NCBI RefSeq assembly: GCF_009469765.1
Contig: NZ_SSSQ01000001.1
Location: forward strand, 599,405-663,404
Source of the DNA: Dechloromonas hortensis
GTDB taxonomy: Bacteria > Pseudomonadota > Gammaproteobacteria > Burkholderiales > Rhodocyclaceae
Length of the DNA: 64,000 nt
Reading direction: 5' to 3'
Shown: one piece after another, positions 46,669-54,874 of the stretch
Position numbering within the stretch: the stretch's first letter is position 1
How the letters are laid out: each line of letters starts with the position of its first letter
Program-made: the position numbers and the translations under genes
Notes under the pieces: model-generated
Database searches by the model: none
Told to the model about the DNA's origin: nothing
What the model saw: the letters and a program-made list of their open reading frames with translations, nothing else

Positions 46669-47457
46669 TCAGGCAAGAACAGCTGCGGTCGACATATTGG
46701 GTGGGGCATTTTCCAGCTCGTGACGCAGGTAGGCTTCCAGTTCGACAGCCAGGGCCTGGGCATTGGCGGCGGGCGGAAAACGCCGGCCGAGCCGGATGCG
46801 CACGTGCAGGGGCAGGGTCGGCCGGCGAAACAGCGGCCAGGCCTTGCCTAGGTAAGGGGTGGAAAACTCGATCAGCAGCGTCTGCACCGGCACCTTGCTG
46901 CGCCCGGCAATCAGGCCGACGCTCGGCGAACAGGGGTCGAGCGGGAAATGGGCGGTGCGCGTCCCTTCGGGAAAAATCAGCAATTGCGCCCCGGCCTGCA
47001 GTTCCTCACGCGCCCCGAGGATCATTTCGAGCGGCGCATTGTTGCGGATATAGCGGGCCAGCCGCGCCGCCGCGCCGAACAGCAGGTTGTCCATCAGCGC
47101 CGCCTTCATGACGCAGACGACATTGGGCAGCCGCGAAACGATCAGCACGGCGTCGAGCAGCGAAGGGTGGTTGGCGGCGAGGATCAGCGGCCCCTCATCG
47201 CGCAGCTGGTCGAGCGCCGACAGGTCGAAGCGGCAGCCGCAAAACAGCGTCAGGATGCGTAAATAGAGGCGGAAGCCGAATGAAATCGTCGCCCGGCCGA
47301 GCGCCTGGCCGAGCCGGCGCGGCAGCAGCGGGTAAAGCAGCAGGGCGAAGGGCAACCAGCTCAGGCAGAGCAGGGCCAGCGTGCCGAGGCCGAGCAGCAT
47401 GGCGCCATATTCGTAGGCAATCCACCAGGGATTGCCCGGCCGCCGCAACTCAGTCAT
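46669..47457 (-). CDS. PlsC-like 1-acylglycerol-3-phosphate acyltransferase
   Basis: This 262-aa membrane-associated acyltransferase has the HX4D motif (H97 and D102 in NHPSLLD) and FPEGTRT. N-terminal hydrophobic segments anchor it. It overlaps the MipA-like gene by eight bases. In pigment clusters a PlsC-like enzyme together with an LpxL-like one (29928) could build the lipid-linked product. Confidence 0.88.
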   Translation of the reverse strand: MTELRRPGNPWWIAYEYGAMLLGLGTLALLCLSWLPFALLLYPLLPRRLGQALGRATISFGFRLYLRILTLFCGCRFDLSALDQLRDEGPLILAANHPSLLDAVLIVSRLPNVVCVMKAALMDNLLFGAAARLARYIRNNAPLEMILGAREELQAGAQLLIFPEGTRTAHFPLDPCSPSVGLIAGRSKVPVQTLLIEFSTPYLGKAWPLFRRPTLPLHVRIRLGRRFPPAANAQALAVELEAYLRHELENAPPNMSTAAVLA

Positions 47458-48295
47458 TGACCATCACACGGGTGGACGACTCGCTGATGATCCAGGAAAT
47501 GGCCAGGCCGGCCGCAAAATAGTCCTTCTGGCGGACCAGCGGGCTGTCTTCGAAAGTCGAACCACTCAGGTTGTCGTAACGGACGAAACTGCCGACCCAG
47601 AATTTTGGAAAACGCTTGGACAGGCCGACCAGGTACTGCATGCCAGCATAACCGGCCTTGGCCTCGTAGGCCGGGCGGCCGGCCGTCGCGTATTGCGGAT
47701 CGACCGAATAGTAGTAGGCGTGCTGGCGCTTGTCGCCGAACAGCGGGCCGGCCAGCAGGCCGAGGTTCCAGCCCGGCATGTTGGGCAGGTCGGTGATGTC
47801 CATGTTCAGCTTGGGATGGAACACCCAGCCGATGTCCTTGGGCGAGCTCTCGACCGTGAAGGCGGCGCGCAGCGGCATCAGCAACTTGACGAAGCGGGCC
47901 CGATTTTCCGAGCGCCAGAAGGTGAAGTCCATCTGCGGCCCAATTTCGAAGGTGCCTTCGATGTCCTTCATGCCGCTGCGGGCCTTGATATCCTCGCTGC
48001 TCGCCGGCGGCGACAGGGCCAGGCTAACCGTCAGGTCGACCCGGTCGGAATCGAAGAAACTGCCGCGAATGCCGTGCCGGTCGGCCTTGAAGAAGTCGCC
48101 GTGATAGGTGACCAGCGGCACCGGCAGCAGGAAGTTGTTGGTCTGGTCCGAACCGCGATAGGCCGGAAAGCTGAAGGCAGCCACCCCGGCCCCGACTTCC
48201 CAGAGCGGCTTTTCCTGCTGCTCGGCGCGTACCGCGTTTGGCATCAGGGCAAGGCCGGCCAGTACGGCCAGAAGGGTTTTGCCGGCCGCATTCAT
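47450..48295 (-). CDS. MipA/OmpV-family outer membrane protein
   Basis: This 281-aa protein has a signal peptide (MNAAGKTLLAVLAGLALMPNAVRA) and a beta-barrel pattern of alternating polar and aromatic strands, with the family features EVGAGVAAFSFPAYRGSDQ and a C-terminal barrel strand. The start at 48295 overlaps the chorismatase stop (ATGA). It could hold or scaffold the polyene in the outer membrane; that role is not demonstrated. Confidence 0.85.
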   Translation of the reverse strand: MNAAGKTLLAVLAGLALMPNAVRAEQQEKPLWEVGAGVAAFSFPAYRGSDQTNNFLLPVPLVTYHGDFFKADRHGIRGSFFDSDRVDLTVSLALSPPASSEDIKARSGMKDIEGTFEIGPQMDFTFWRSENRARFVKLLMPLRAAFTVESSPKDIGWVFHPKLNMDITDLPNMPGWNLGLLAGPLFGDKRQHAYYYSVDPQYATAGRPAYEAKAGYAGMQYLVGLSKRFPKFWVGSFVRYDNLSGSTFEDSPLVRQKDYFAAGLAISWIISESSTRVMVND

Positions 48296-49320
48296 GCGCA
48301 AGTCTCCAGAGTGTGCGAGGCCATTGCCTCGATTTCCAGCAACAGGTCGTGCCGGCAGATATCGGCCTGGACATAGACAATCTCGACCGTGTCGCCGATC
48401 AGCCCGGCCAGCGTTTCGCGCACCAGCGGAAAATCCTCGGCCTGGCGGACATAGACCCGATAGGACAACTCGTCCAGCCCGTAGGCCGTCGTTCGCGCCA
48501 GCCGGTTGGCCTCGGCGACCACAGCCGCAACGTTGGCCAGCGACTCGCGACACTGGCCGACAACATCGTCCGGATGCACGGTACGGTGCCCGACGATGCT
48601 CGCCGTGCCGGAAATGAACAGGATTTCCTGACCCGGCAGATAGACCAGCGCCGCCCGCGAAAAGGTCGGGCTGCGCGGACCGTATTCGGCCGGGTAGTTG
48701 TAGGCGCTGACCTGACGCGGATTCTCGACCGGCACCGCCGGCGTATCGCCGGCCATGAAAGCGATGCTCAGCGGCCCCTCGGCGACACCGAGGGCACAGG
48801 CGGCCGGTACGTTGCCGGTGGCGCCGCGCCGGAATTCGAGGAAGGCGTCCTGACGGCCGATATTGAACTGGCGATAGCGCTCCAGGCCGTCGACCTCCTG
48901 GTTGATCCCGGCCAGATAATTCCAGACCCGCCACAGATTGGGCAGGCGCTGCGCATCGAGCAGCCGGAAAATGCGCCGGTAGGCTTCGGCACTGGCTGCC
49001 TGCAAGGCAGAAACAGCCGGGGTCGGCGAAAAATCGGCTTCCGCCAGTTCGATCACGCCGTACAGCAGATTACCGGCCCGCCGCCAGCGGATGCCCTCGC
49101 TTTCGCCCGCCGCGCAGGCGGCATCGCAACGCCAGATTTCCTGCAGGCTGTCGTCGGGCTTGCCGAGCAGCGGCGCGGCAATGGCCTGCACCGGCCAACC
49201 GGGGGCCAGCCCGGGGCTGGCCTGACCGAGCCGGGCACCGCCCAGCACCCGATCCGCCCCGCCGGCTACGGCATCGGGCAGATCGGCCAGCGGCAGATCG
49301 GAAAAAAGCTGGAGATTCAC
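48292..49320 (-). CDS. chorismatase (FkbO/Hyg5/XanB2-like)
   Basis: This 342-aa enzyme has the chorismatase core: RVWNYLAGINQEVDGLERY, RQFNIGRQDAF, ENPRQVSAYNYPAEYGPRS and LFISGTASIVGHRTVHPDDV. The family converts chorismate to a dihydro-product or to hydroxybenzoates. XanB2 in Xanthomonas makes 3- and 4-hydroxybenzoate for xanthomonadin and ubiquinone. The GTG start overlaps the halogenase stop by one base. It probably provides the aryl starter for the plus-strand polyene synthase. Confidence 0.88.
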   Translation of the reverse strand: MNLQLFSDLPLADLPDAVAGGADRVLGGARLGQASPGLAPGWPVQAIAAPLLGKPDDSLQEIWRCDAACAAGESEGIRWRRAGNLLYGVIELAEADFSPTPAVSALQAASAEAYRRIFRLLDAQRLPNLWRVWNYLAGINQEVDGLERYRQFNIGRQDAFLEFRRGATGNVPAACALGVAEGPLSIAFMAGDTPAVPVENPRQVSAYNYPAEYGPRSPTFSRAALVYLPGQEILFISGTASIVGHRTVHPDDVVGQCRESLANVAAVVAEANRLARTTAYGLDELSYRVYVRQAEDFPLVRETLAGLIGDTVEIVYVQADICRHDLLLEIEAMASHTLETCA

Positions 49321-50654
49321 TAGGCGTTATAGACCGGCGGCACGTCGACCGGACGGATGTTGAAATTCCGACGCTTCCAGCCCATGAAGGCGCGCTTCGG
49401 CTGAAAGATGTTGGCCAGGTAGTAAAGCACCTTGAACATCCAAATCGAACGCCAGATCGGCGTCTTGCCGAAAATGTCGCCGGCCAGCACCGAGAGCAGC
49501 GCTTCCTTGACCCGGAAAATGTTCTTCGGGTACATGAAGAAGTCGCGCATGATCGGGTTGGTAACGCGGTAGATGAACCAGGAGAACTCCTTCGGCCCGT
49601 GCTTCATCAATGCATCAAAACGCTTCAGCGCAGCGGCGGCCTTGGCCGGGGTCTTCAGGCAGGTATCGATCGCCTCGGCACCGATCACGCCGCTGTTCAT
49701 CGCCAGCATCACGCCGGACGAAAACACCGGATCGATGAAGGCGTAGGCGTCGCCGAGCAGCAGGTAGTTGGCGCCGTGATTGCGTTCGGAGACATACGAA
49801 AAATTGCCGGTCGCCTCGACCTTGGTCTCCAGTTTCGCGTCCTTCAAGCGTTCGGCCAGCCCCGGGCACATCGCGATGCCATCGCGCAGGAACTGCTCCA
49901 GGCTGCGCTCGCCGATCGTCTTCATGTAGTACGGCCAAGTCACCATGCCGATGCTGGTGACGTCGTTCATCATCGGGATGAACCAGAACCAGCCATGGTC
50001 AAACCAGAAAATGGTGATATTGCCTTCGGCCTGGCCGTCGTGCCGCTTGGCGCCGCTGAAATGGCCGTAGATCGCCGAACTGTTGTGCTTCGGGTTGCGG
50101 TGCTTGATCTGGAAACGGTTGGCCAGGAAAGTGTCGCGCCCCGAGGCATCGACCACGAAACGGGCCTGCCATTCGACTTCGCGGCCGTCGTCATGCTGGG
50201 CGCTAACCACGGCCGTGTCGTCGGCCTGGAAATCAACCGCCTTGGCCTTGCAGTTTTCATGTACCTCGACGCCCTTGTCCGCGGCATTACGGATCAGGAT
50301 GGTGTCGAACTCGGCGCGCTTGACCTGGTAGGCGTGAGGCATCGACTTGTCCCAGGCATCGGCGAAATGAAAGGTCTGGGACATGTCGTGCTGCGGCGAA
50401 ACGAATTCGGCGCCCCATTTTTCCATGCCGATCGCCTTCACCTGGTCGGCGATGCCCAGCCGCTCAAACAGCGGCAGGTTGGCCGGCAGCAGCGATTCGC
50501 CGATATGGAAACGCGGGTGGCGCGCCTTTTCGAGCAGCACCACCTTGTAGCCTTTTTCGGCCAGCAGCGGCGCGACGGTCGTCCCGGCCGGGCCGCCGCC
50601 AATGACCAGCACATCGCATGTCTGGCGTTCAATTTTCTTCGCTTGCTGTTCCAT
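49320..50654 (-). CDS. flavin-dependent halogenase-like enzyme
   Basis: This 444-aa protein has the FAD-binding GGGPAGTTVAP at residues 19-29, the halogenase motif WFWFIP (residues 222-227, consensus WxWxIP) and a Lys at 79 in EKWGAEF. That matches the catalytic K-x-G lysine of this family. Both halogenase hallmarks are therefore present. It probably chlorinates or brominates the aryl head or polyene, as in xanthomonadin. It is coupled to the chorismatase. Confidence 0.85.
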   Translation of the reverse strand: MEQQAKKIERQTCDVLVIGGGPAGTTVAPLLAEKGYKVVLLEKARHPRFHIGESLLPANLPLFERLGIADQVKAIGMEKWGAEFVSPQHDMSQTFHFADAWDKSMPHAYQVKRAEFDTILIRNAADKGVEVHENCKAKAVDFQADDTAVVSAQHDDGREVEWQARFVVDASGRDTFLANRFQIKHRNPKHNSSAIYGHFSGAKRHDGQAEGNITIFWFDHGWFWFIPMMNDVTSIGMVTWPYYMKTIGERSLEQFLRDGIAMCPGLAERLKDAKLETKVEATGNFSYVSERNHGANYLLLGDAYAFIDPVFSSGVMLAMNSGVIGAEAIDTCLKTPAKAAAALKRFDALMKHGPKEFSWFIYRVTNPIMRDFFMYPKNIFRVKEALLSVLAGDIFGKTPIWRSIWMFKVLYYLANIFQPKRAFMGWKRRNFNIRPVDVPPVYNA

Positions 50655-50695
50655 GGGTTAGAGCCTGTTCGTTTCTCTGTGGTGGCGAAGAATTA

Positions 50696-51328
50696 TTATT
50701 TGCCTTTGTAAGTCATGTAGCCGACGGTTTCCGAGTGACCGTCGATCTTGCTGACCTTGTTGCCGGACCAATAGACGTAATAGGGGCCGAAACTCGACCA
50801 CCAGTAACGCCAGTAAGGACCGTCCAGATTCGGGTTTTCATTGGTCTGCGGATACCCGACCGCGATGACGACCTGTTCCTTGGTCATCCCCTTCATCAGC
50901 TTGCCGGCTTCGATCGCCTTGCGGACGGTCGGCGGGAACTTGGCGATCCTGGCCTTCGGGTCATCGAGGACGACGATCTTGCTGACCCACTGTTCGGTCG
51001 TTTCCTGGGCCCGGCCATAGTCGTGGCCGAGGCGCATCGGCTTGCCATCGACTTCGACATAGGCCCGGTAACCGTCGATCTTCTTGACATTGATCGGCGT
51101 GCCAGCCGGGATGAAAGCCAATTGGGCAAGGTTCGAATCGCTGATCCAGTCGCCTTCGTAATGCAGATTGCAGCAGGCATAGCCGCTGCGCTGGAAGGTT
51201 TGCTTGGCCGCTGCTGCCGGTTTGCCATCATCCGGCTTGCTATCGGAGCCTTTGCAGCCGACCAGCGATGCCAGCACGAGTGCTGCGGTTAACAGTGAAA
51301 AATGGCCAAAAATGCTTTTGTTTATCAT
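50696..51328 (-). CDS. lipoprotein with BamE-like C-terminal domain
   Basis: This 210-aa protein has a lipobox (LASLVGC, Cys25) at its N-terminus. The middle has an SH3-like beta pattern (IPAGTPINVKKIDGYRAYVEV). The C-terminus has a BamE/SmpA-like motif, LMKGMTKEQVVIAVGYPQTN. The function is not known. The start at 51328 is set by the signal sequence. It lies between the halogenase and the radical SAM gene. Confidence 0.78.
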   Translation of the reverse strand: MINKSIFGHFSLLTAALVLASLVGCKGSDSKPDDGKPAAAAKQTFQRSGYACCNLHYEGDWISDSNLAQLAFIPAGTPINVKKIDGYRAYVEVDGKPMRLGHDYGRAQETTEQWVSKIVVLDDPKARIAKFPPTVRKAIEAGKLMKGMTKEQVVIAVGYPQTNENPNLDGPYWRYWWSSFGPYYVYWSGNKVSKIDGHSETVGYMTYKGK

Positions 51329-51351
51329 TTTGAAACCCCCCGGGGCCGAAA

Positions 51352-52998
51352 TTATACCGCTGCCTGCAATTCCGGCGGCGTACAACAGGCGGATCCCTCT
51401 TCGACGGCCGACAGCACCGTTTTCATCACTTCGCGGCGGGAGAGCTTGATCGGCGACATCGACACAATGTTATCGACTTGCAGTTCCGGGCTGAGGAAAG
51501 GTTGCAGGCCGACCGGCTGACGCGGGTGCAGCGTGAATTCGCGCTTGGCCTTTTCAAGCTGCTCCTTGTTGGCGCTGAAGTAGCGGGCGGCGGCGATGGT
51601 TTCCGGCAGGTGCTTGAGGACGTGCCACAGGCTCCAGCGGTGTGCCCACAGGCGCTTGGCGAAGCGGCGGTGATAGCCTTTGCTGTTGTAGAAGCGCTTG
51701 ACGTGCCAATTGTACAGCGCATCCATTTCCTCGCGCGACTTGAAGCCATGCGGCAGGAAGACGAAATTCAGGCAGTTCATCAGCCGCCAGTCTTCGATCA
51801 TCTCGCCGGAAACTCCGGAAACGCATTCGTCCCAGATCGGCGCGCCATGCAACGGGCTGAACTTGGTCATGTTCATTTCGTCGAGTTCGAGCGACAGGAT
51901 GAAATCGCTGGTCACCTTGACGGTTTCCGGCGTTTCGCCGGGCATACCGAAAATGAACAGGCCCTTGGCGCGCATGCCGGCGGCGTGGATCTGGCGCACC
52001 GTGTCGCGCACCGCGTCGAGCGTGACGCCGGCCTTGTGGCGCTCCATCATCCCCGGATCGGCCGATTCAATGCCCATCGAGACCATCAGCACGCCGGCCT
52101 GCTTCAGCTTGGCGAGCATTTCGTCCGAGGTATGGCCAGTGCGGATCGCACAGTTCCACTGGATACCAAGGGGCTTGTCAATCAACAGTTGGCACAGATC
52201 CATCACCCGCTGCTTCTTGGCGGTGAACAGATCGTCGTACATGTTGATGTGATAGACCCCGAAGTTATCCCGCAGGTACTTCATGTGGTCGTAGGTGTAT
52301 TGCGCCGAGTTGGTCTTGTAGAGCCGCTCGAACACCGTGCGGTCGCAGAAGGAACAGGTATAGGGGCAACCGCGCGAGGTGATCATCGTCGCCCCGTGCC
52401 GCTTTTCGTAGGCGAACAGTGGCAGATGGTAAGCGTGCGGAAAACCGGCCAGTTTTTCGTAGGCCGGGAAGGGCAGTTCGTCGAGATCGAGAATGCGGTC
52501 GCGGCGCGGGTTGATGCGGATCTTGCCAGTCTCGTCACGGTAGATCAGGTTGCCGATTTCTTTCAGTGGCTTGCCGTCGGCCAGGTCGAGGAAGGCCCCT
52601 TCGCCTTCGCCGATCACCAGATAGTCGATTTCCGGGAAATGTTCGAGGATCGGCGCCCCGATCGACGAGACGTGAACATTGCCGAAGGTGATCTTGATCT
52701 CCGGCCGCCGCTGGCGAATATAGGCGGCAATCTCGAACGCATCCATGAAGCCGGAAGTCGTCGCCGAAAAACCGACCATTTCCGGGTCGGTGGCGAGCAC
52801 GATTTCGGCATTTTCGGCAATCGTTGGTGGCGCATAAGGGCCGAGACAGTCGTGCAGTTGCACGCTATGGCCGAACTTCTCCAACCAGGACGCCAGTTGC
52901 ATGATGCCGATCGGTGCCATCCGGTTGGCCAGCACTGAAAAGTCCGGCTGGCCGGGGACAAAATTGAAACCGGCAGGATGAACGAGTGTGATGCGCAT
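51352..52998 (-). CDS. B12-binding radical SAM enzyme
   Basis: This 548-aa protein has a cobalamin-binding-like Rossmann domain (about residues 1-140) and a radical SAM barrel with C211, C215 and C218 in RGCPYTCSFC. Class B-type radical SAM enzymes of this architecture often methylate unactivated carbons. A C-terminal extension follows with a CC pair near the end (GSACCTPPELQ). It is the first gene of the minus-strand pigment operon; its substrate may be the aryl head or the polyene, but that is inference. Confidence 0.87.
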   Translation of the reverse strand: MRITLVHPAGFNFVPGQPDFSVLANRMAPIGIMQLASWLEKFGHSVQLHDCLGPYAPPTIAENAEIVLATDPEMVGFSATTSGFMDAFEIAAYIRQRRPEIKITFGNVHVSSIGAPILEHFPEIDYLVIGEGEGAFLDLADGKPLKEIGNLIYRDETGKIRINPRRDRILDLDELPFPAYEKLAGFPHAYHLPLFAYEKRHGATMITSRGCPYTCSFCDRTVFERLYKTNSAQYTYDHMKYLRDNFGVYHINMYDDLFTAKKQRVMDLCQLLIDKPLGIQWNCAIRTGHTSDEMLAKLKQAGVLMVSMGIESADPGMMERHKAGVTLDAVRDTVRQIHAAGMRAKGLFIFGMPGETPETVKVTSDFILSLELDEMNMTKFSPLHGAPIWDECVSGVSGEMIEDWRLMNCLNFVFLPHGFKSREEMDALYNWHVKRFYNSKGYHRRFAKRLWAHRWSLWHVLKHLPETIAAARYFSANKEQLEKAKREFTLHPRQPVGLQPFLSPELQVDNIVSMSPIKLSRREVMKTVLSAVEEGSACCTPPELQAAV

Positions 52999-53069
52999 GA
53001 ATTCTTCCCCGAACGAAGTGGCTGAATTTTATTAGAAATAGTTTCCTGGCACCGGTTCAGGAAAAAGTA

Positions 53070-53177
53070 TTACCAAAGCCTAACGGTATCCCAGGCGAAA
53101 TTGACGATCAGGACCCCGACGACGAGCACCGCATCGATCGCACCCGCCAGAACAGCAGCCAGGACCAGAGCCAGCAA
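53070..53177 (-). CDS. possible 35-aa hydrophobic peptide, doubtful
   Basis: The frame encodes a strongly hydrophobic stretch (LALVLAAVLAGAIDAVLVVG, then VLIVNFAWDTVRLW). It is GC-rich inside an otherwise AT-rich gap. There is no ATG; a TTG at 53175-53177 is the only plausible start and has no good ribosome site. It could be a small membrane protein or the decayed end of a gene. Confidence 0.25.
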   Translation of the reverse strand: MLALVLAAVLAGAIDAVLVVGVLIVNFAWDTVRLW

Positions 53178-53300
53178 TGCGCTTTCTAAAAACTCCAGGT
53201 TTTGCCTGAAAAATAAGGGTTGTTGGGAAAGGCTGCTTTCAAGGAGCGGAAAGTCGCTGCCTTTGTTCTTTAATAAGAACTATATAAAAACAGTCTACGA

Positions 53301-53480
53301 AGACTATCTCAGGAACTGTTCTGTGGATAAGTCAAATATTCAATTTATATTCAGTCACTTGAAATGAAATTTTGGCTCTTCAGAAAGCTCTGAATCAGTT
53401 GTGGATGAAATGTGGACAGTTTTTCCACAATCCACAAAGTCCGCTTTAACCCCCAAAGCACTGACAAGTTATGCACAGGC
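53301..53480 (-). other. origin-like module, inverted copy (oriC-like A)
   Basis: This 180-bp AT-rich stretch in the gap between the radical SAM gene (start 52998) and mnmE (stop 53525) holds, on the minus strand, TTATCCACA (53322-53330), TCATCCACA (53400-53408) and further near-boxes, such as TTTTCCACA at 53421 and TTATGCACA at 53469 on the plus strand. It aligns without gaps to the reverse complement of 58919-59098 at about 72% identity by my count, with boxes in the same register. It is probably part of the replication origin. Confidence 0.7.
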
Positions 53481-53524
53481 TTTGAAGGCGACGGAAAACG
53501 GGCTTTGTGGACCAGTGGGAAAGA

Positions 53525-54871
53525 CTACTTGCCGATGCAAAAACGGCTGAAAATCACACCCAGAAGATCGTCGGCGGTGAATTCGCCGGTGATTTCGCCC
53601 AAGGCATGCTGGGCCAGCCGGAGTTCTTCGGCAAACAGTTCGAGAGCGGGCAGGGCGCTTTCGACGACGCTGCGGGCTGCTGCGATATGCTCCTGGGCCG
53701 TCGCCAGCGCCCGCAGGTGACGTTCGCGGGCAATGAAGACATCTTCTGCCTGATGCCAGCCGGCGATGCGCAGCAGCTCCTGGCGCAGCAATTCGATGCC
53801 TTCGCCGGAACGGGCCGACAACGAAATGGCGGTGGTTTCCGGTTCGTCGTGGCGTTCGGCCTGGGCGCCGGAAAGATCGATCTTGTTATAGACGGTGATG
53901 CGCTGCAGGCGTTCCGGCAGCCGCTCGAGGATTTCGCGGTCGGCAGCGCTGACGCCGCTGCGGGCATCGACCAGCAGCAGAACGACGTCGGAACGTTCGA
54001 TTTCGCGCCAGCTGCGCTCGATACCTATTTTCTCGACCTCGTCCTCGGTTTCCCGAAGACCGGCGGTATCGATGATATGCAGCGGAATTCCCTCAATCTG
54101 GATGGTCGACCGCAGGGCATCGCGCGTCGTACCGGCAATCGGCGTCACGATGGCCAGATCGTCGCCGGCCAGTCGGTTGAGCAGGGAGGACTTGCCGACA
54201 TTGGGCTGCCCCGCCAGAACGACGTGCAGGCCCGCTTGCAGCAGCTTGCCCTGACCGGCCCGGTCGAAGACCTCGGCCAGCCGGATCTGCAGGTTTTCGA
54301 GGCGGCCGAAGGCATTGGCCGCCTTGAGGAAATCGATGTCTTCTTCGGGGAAATCGAGGGTCGCTTCAACCAGCATGCGCAGGTTTATCAGTTCGTCGGT
54401 CAGGCCGTGGATGGCCTTTGAGAACTCGCCCTGCAGCGAACGAACCGCCGAACGGGCAGCGCTGGTCGTTGCGGCGTCGATCAGATCGGCGACGGCTTCG
54501 GCCTGGGTCAGATCGAGCTTGCCGTTCAAGAAGGCACGGCGACTGAATTCGCCGGGTTCGGCCAGGCGGGCGCCGAGATCCAGACAGCGGGCAAGCAGCA
54601 TCTGCATGACGACGGGGCCGCCATGACCCTGCAGTTCGAGTACGTCTTCGCCGGTGAAGGAATGCGGATCGGGGAAGTAGAGCAGCAGCCCACTGTCGAT
54701 CGCCGTGCCGTCGTCTGCCTTGAAGTCGGCCAGGGTGGCATAACGCGGCTTCGGCGTCTTGCCGGTCAGCGCCAAAGAAAAGGGCAGCAAATTGCTGCCC
54801 GAGATGCGGATAACGCCGACACCACCACGGCCGGGGGCCGTGGCGATGGCAGCGATGGTGTCGGACTTCAC
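53525..54871 (-). CDS. mnmE: tRNA uridine-5-carboxymethylaminomethyl GTPase MnmE
   Basis: MnmE with MnmG modifies U34 of tRNAs. The N-terminal folate-binding domain ([20 protein letters not shown]) precedes a helical domain with an inserted G domain, which has GQPNVGKSS and DTAGLRE, and the C-terminal FCIGK signature. The 448-aa length is normal. The start is a GTG three bases from the yidC stop. mnmG is not in the window. Confidence 0.97.
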   Translation of the reverse strand: MKSDTIAAIATAPGRGGVGVIRISGSNLLPFSLALTGKTPKPRYATLADFKADDGTAIDSGLLLYFPDPHSFTGEDVLELQGHGGPVVMQMLLARCLDLGARLAEPGEFSRRAFLNGKLDLTQAEAVADLIDAATTSAARSAVRSLQGEFSKAIHGLTDELINLRMLVEATLDFPEEDIDFLKAANAFGRLENLQIRLAEVFDRAGQGKLLQAGLHVVLAGQPNVGKSSLLNRLAGDDLAIVTPIAGTTRDALRSTIQIEGIPLHIIDTAGLRETEDEVEKIGIERSWREIERSDVVLLLVDARSGVSAADREILERLPERLQRITVYNKIDLSGAQAERHDEPETTAISLSARSGEGIELLRQELLRIAGWHQAEDVFIARERHLRALATAQEHIAAARSVVESALPALELFAEELRLAQHALGEITGEFTADDLLGVIFSRFCIGK

Positions 54872-54874
54872 ACT

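Noticed and set aside
19540..47000. recurrent GCGGTCGACCG-like words near several intergenic regions (for example 19545, 21553, 46684) as a regulatory motif
   Set aside because: The word is common in this GC-rich DNA, occurs in coding regions too, and spacing to genes is inconsistent.
53040..53060. sigma-54 promoter (TGGCAC-N5-TTGC) upstream of the radical SAM gene
   Set aside because: TGGCAC is present at about 53047, but the -12 TTGC element is missing at the required spacing.
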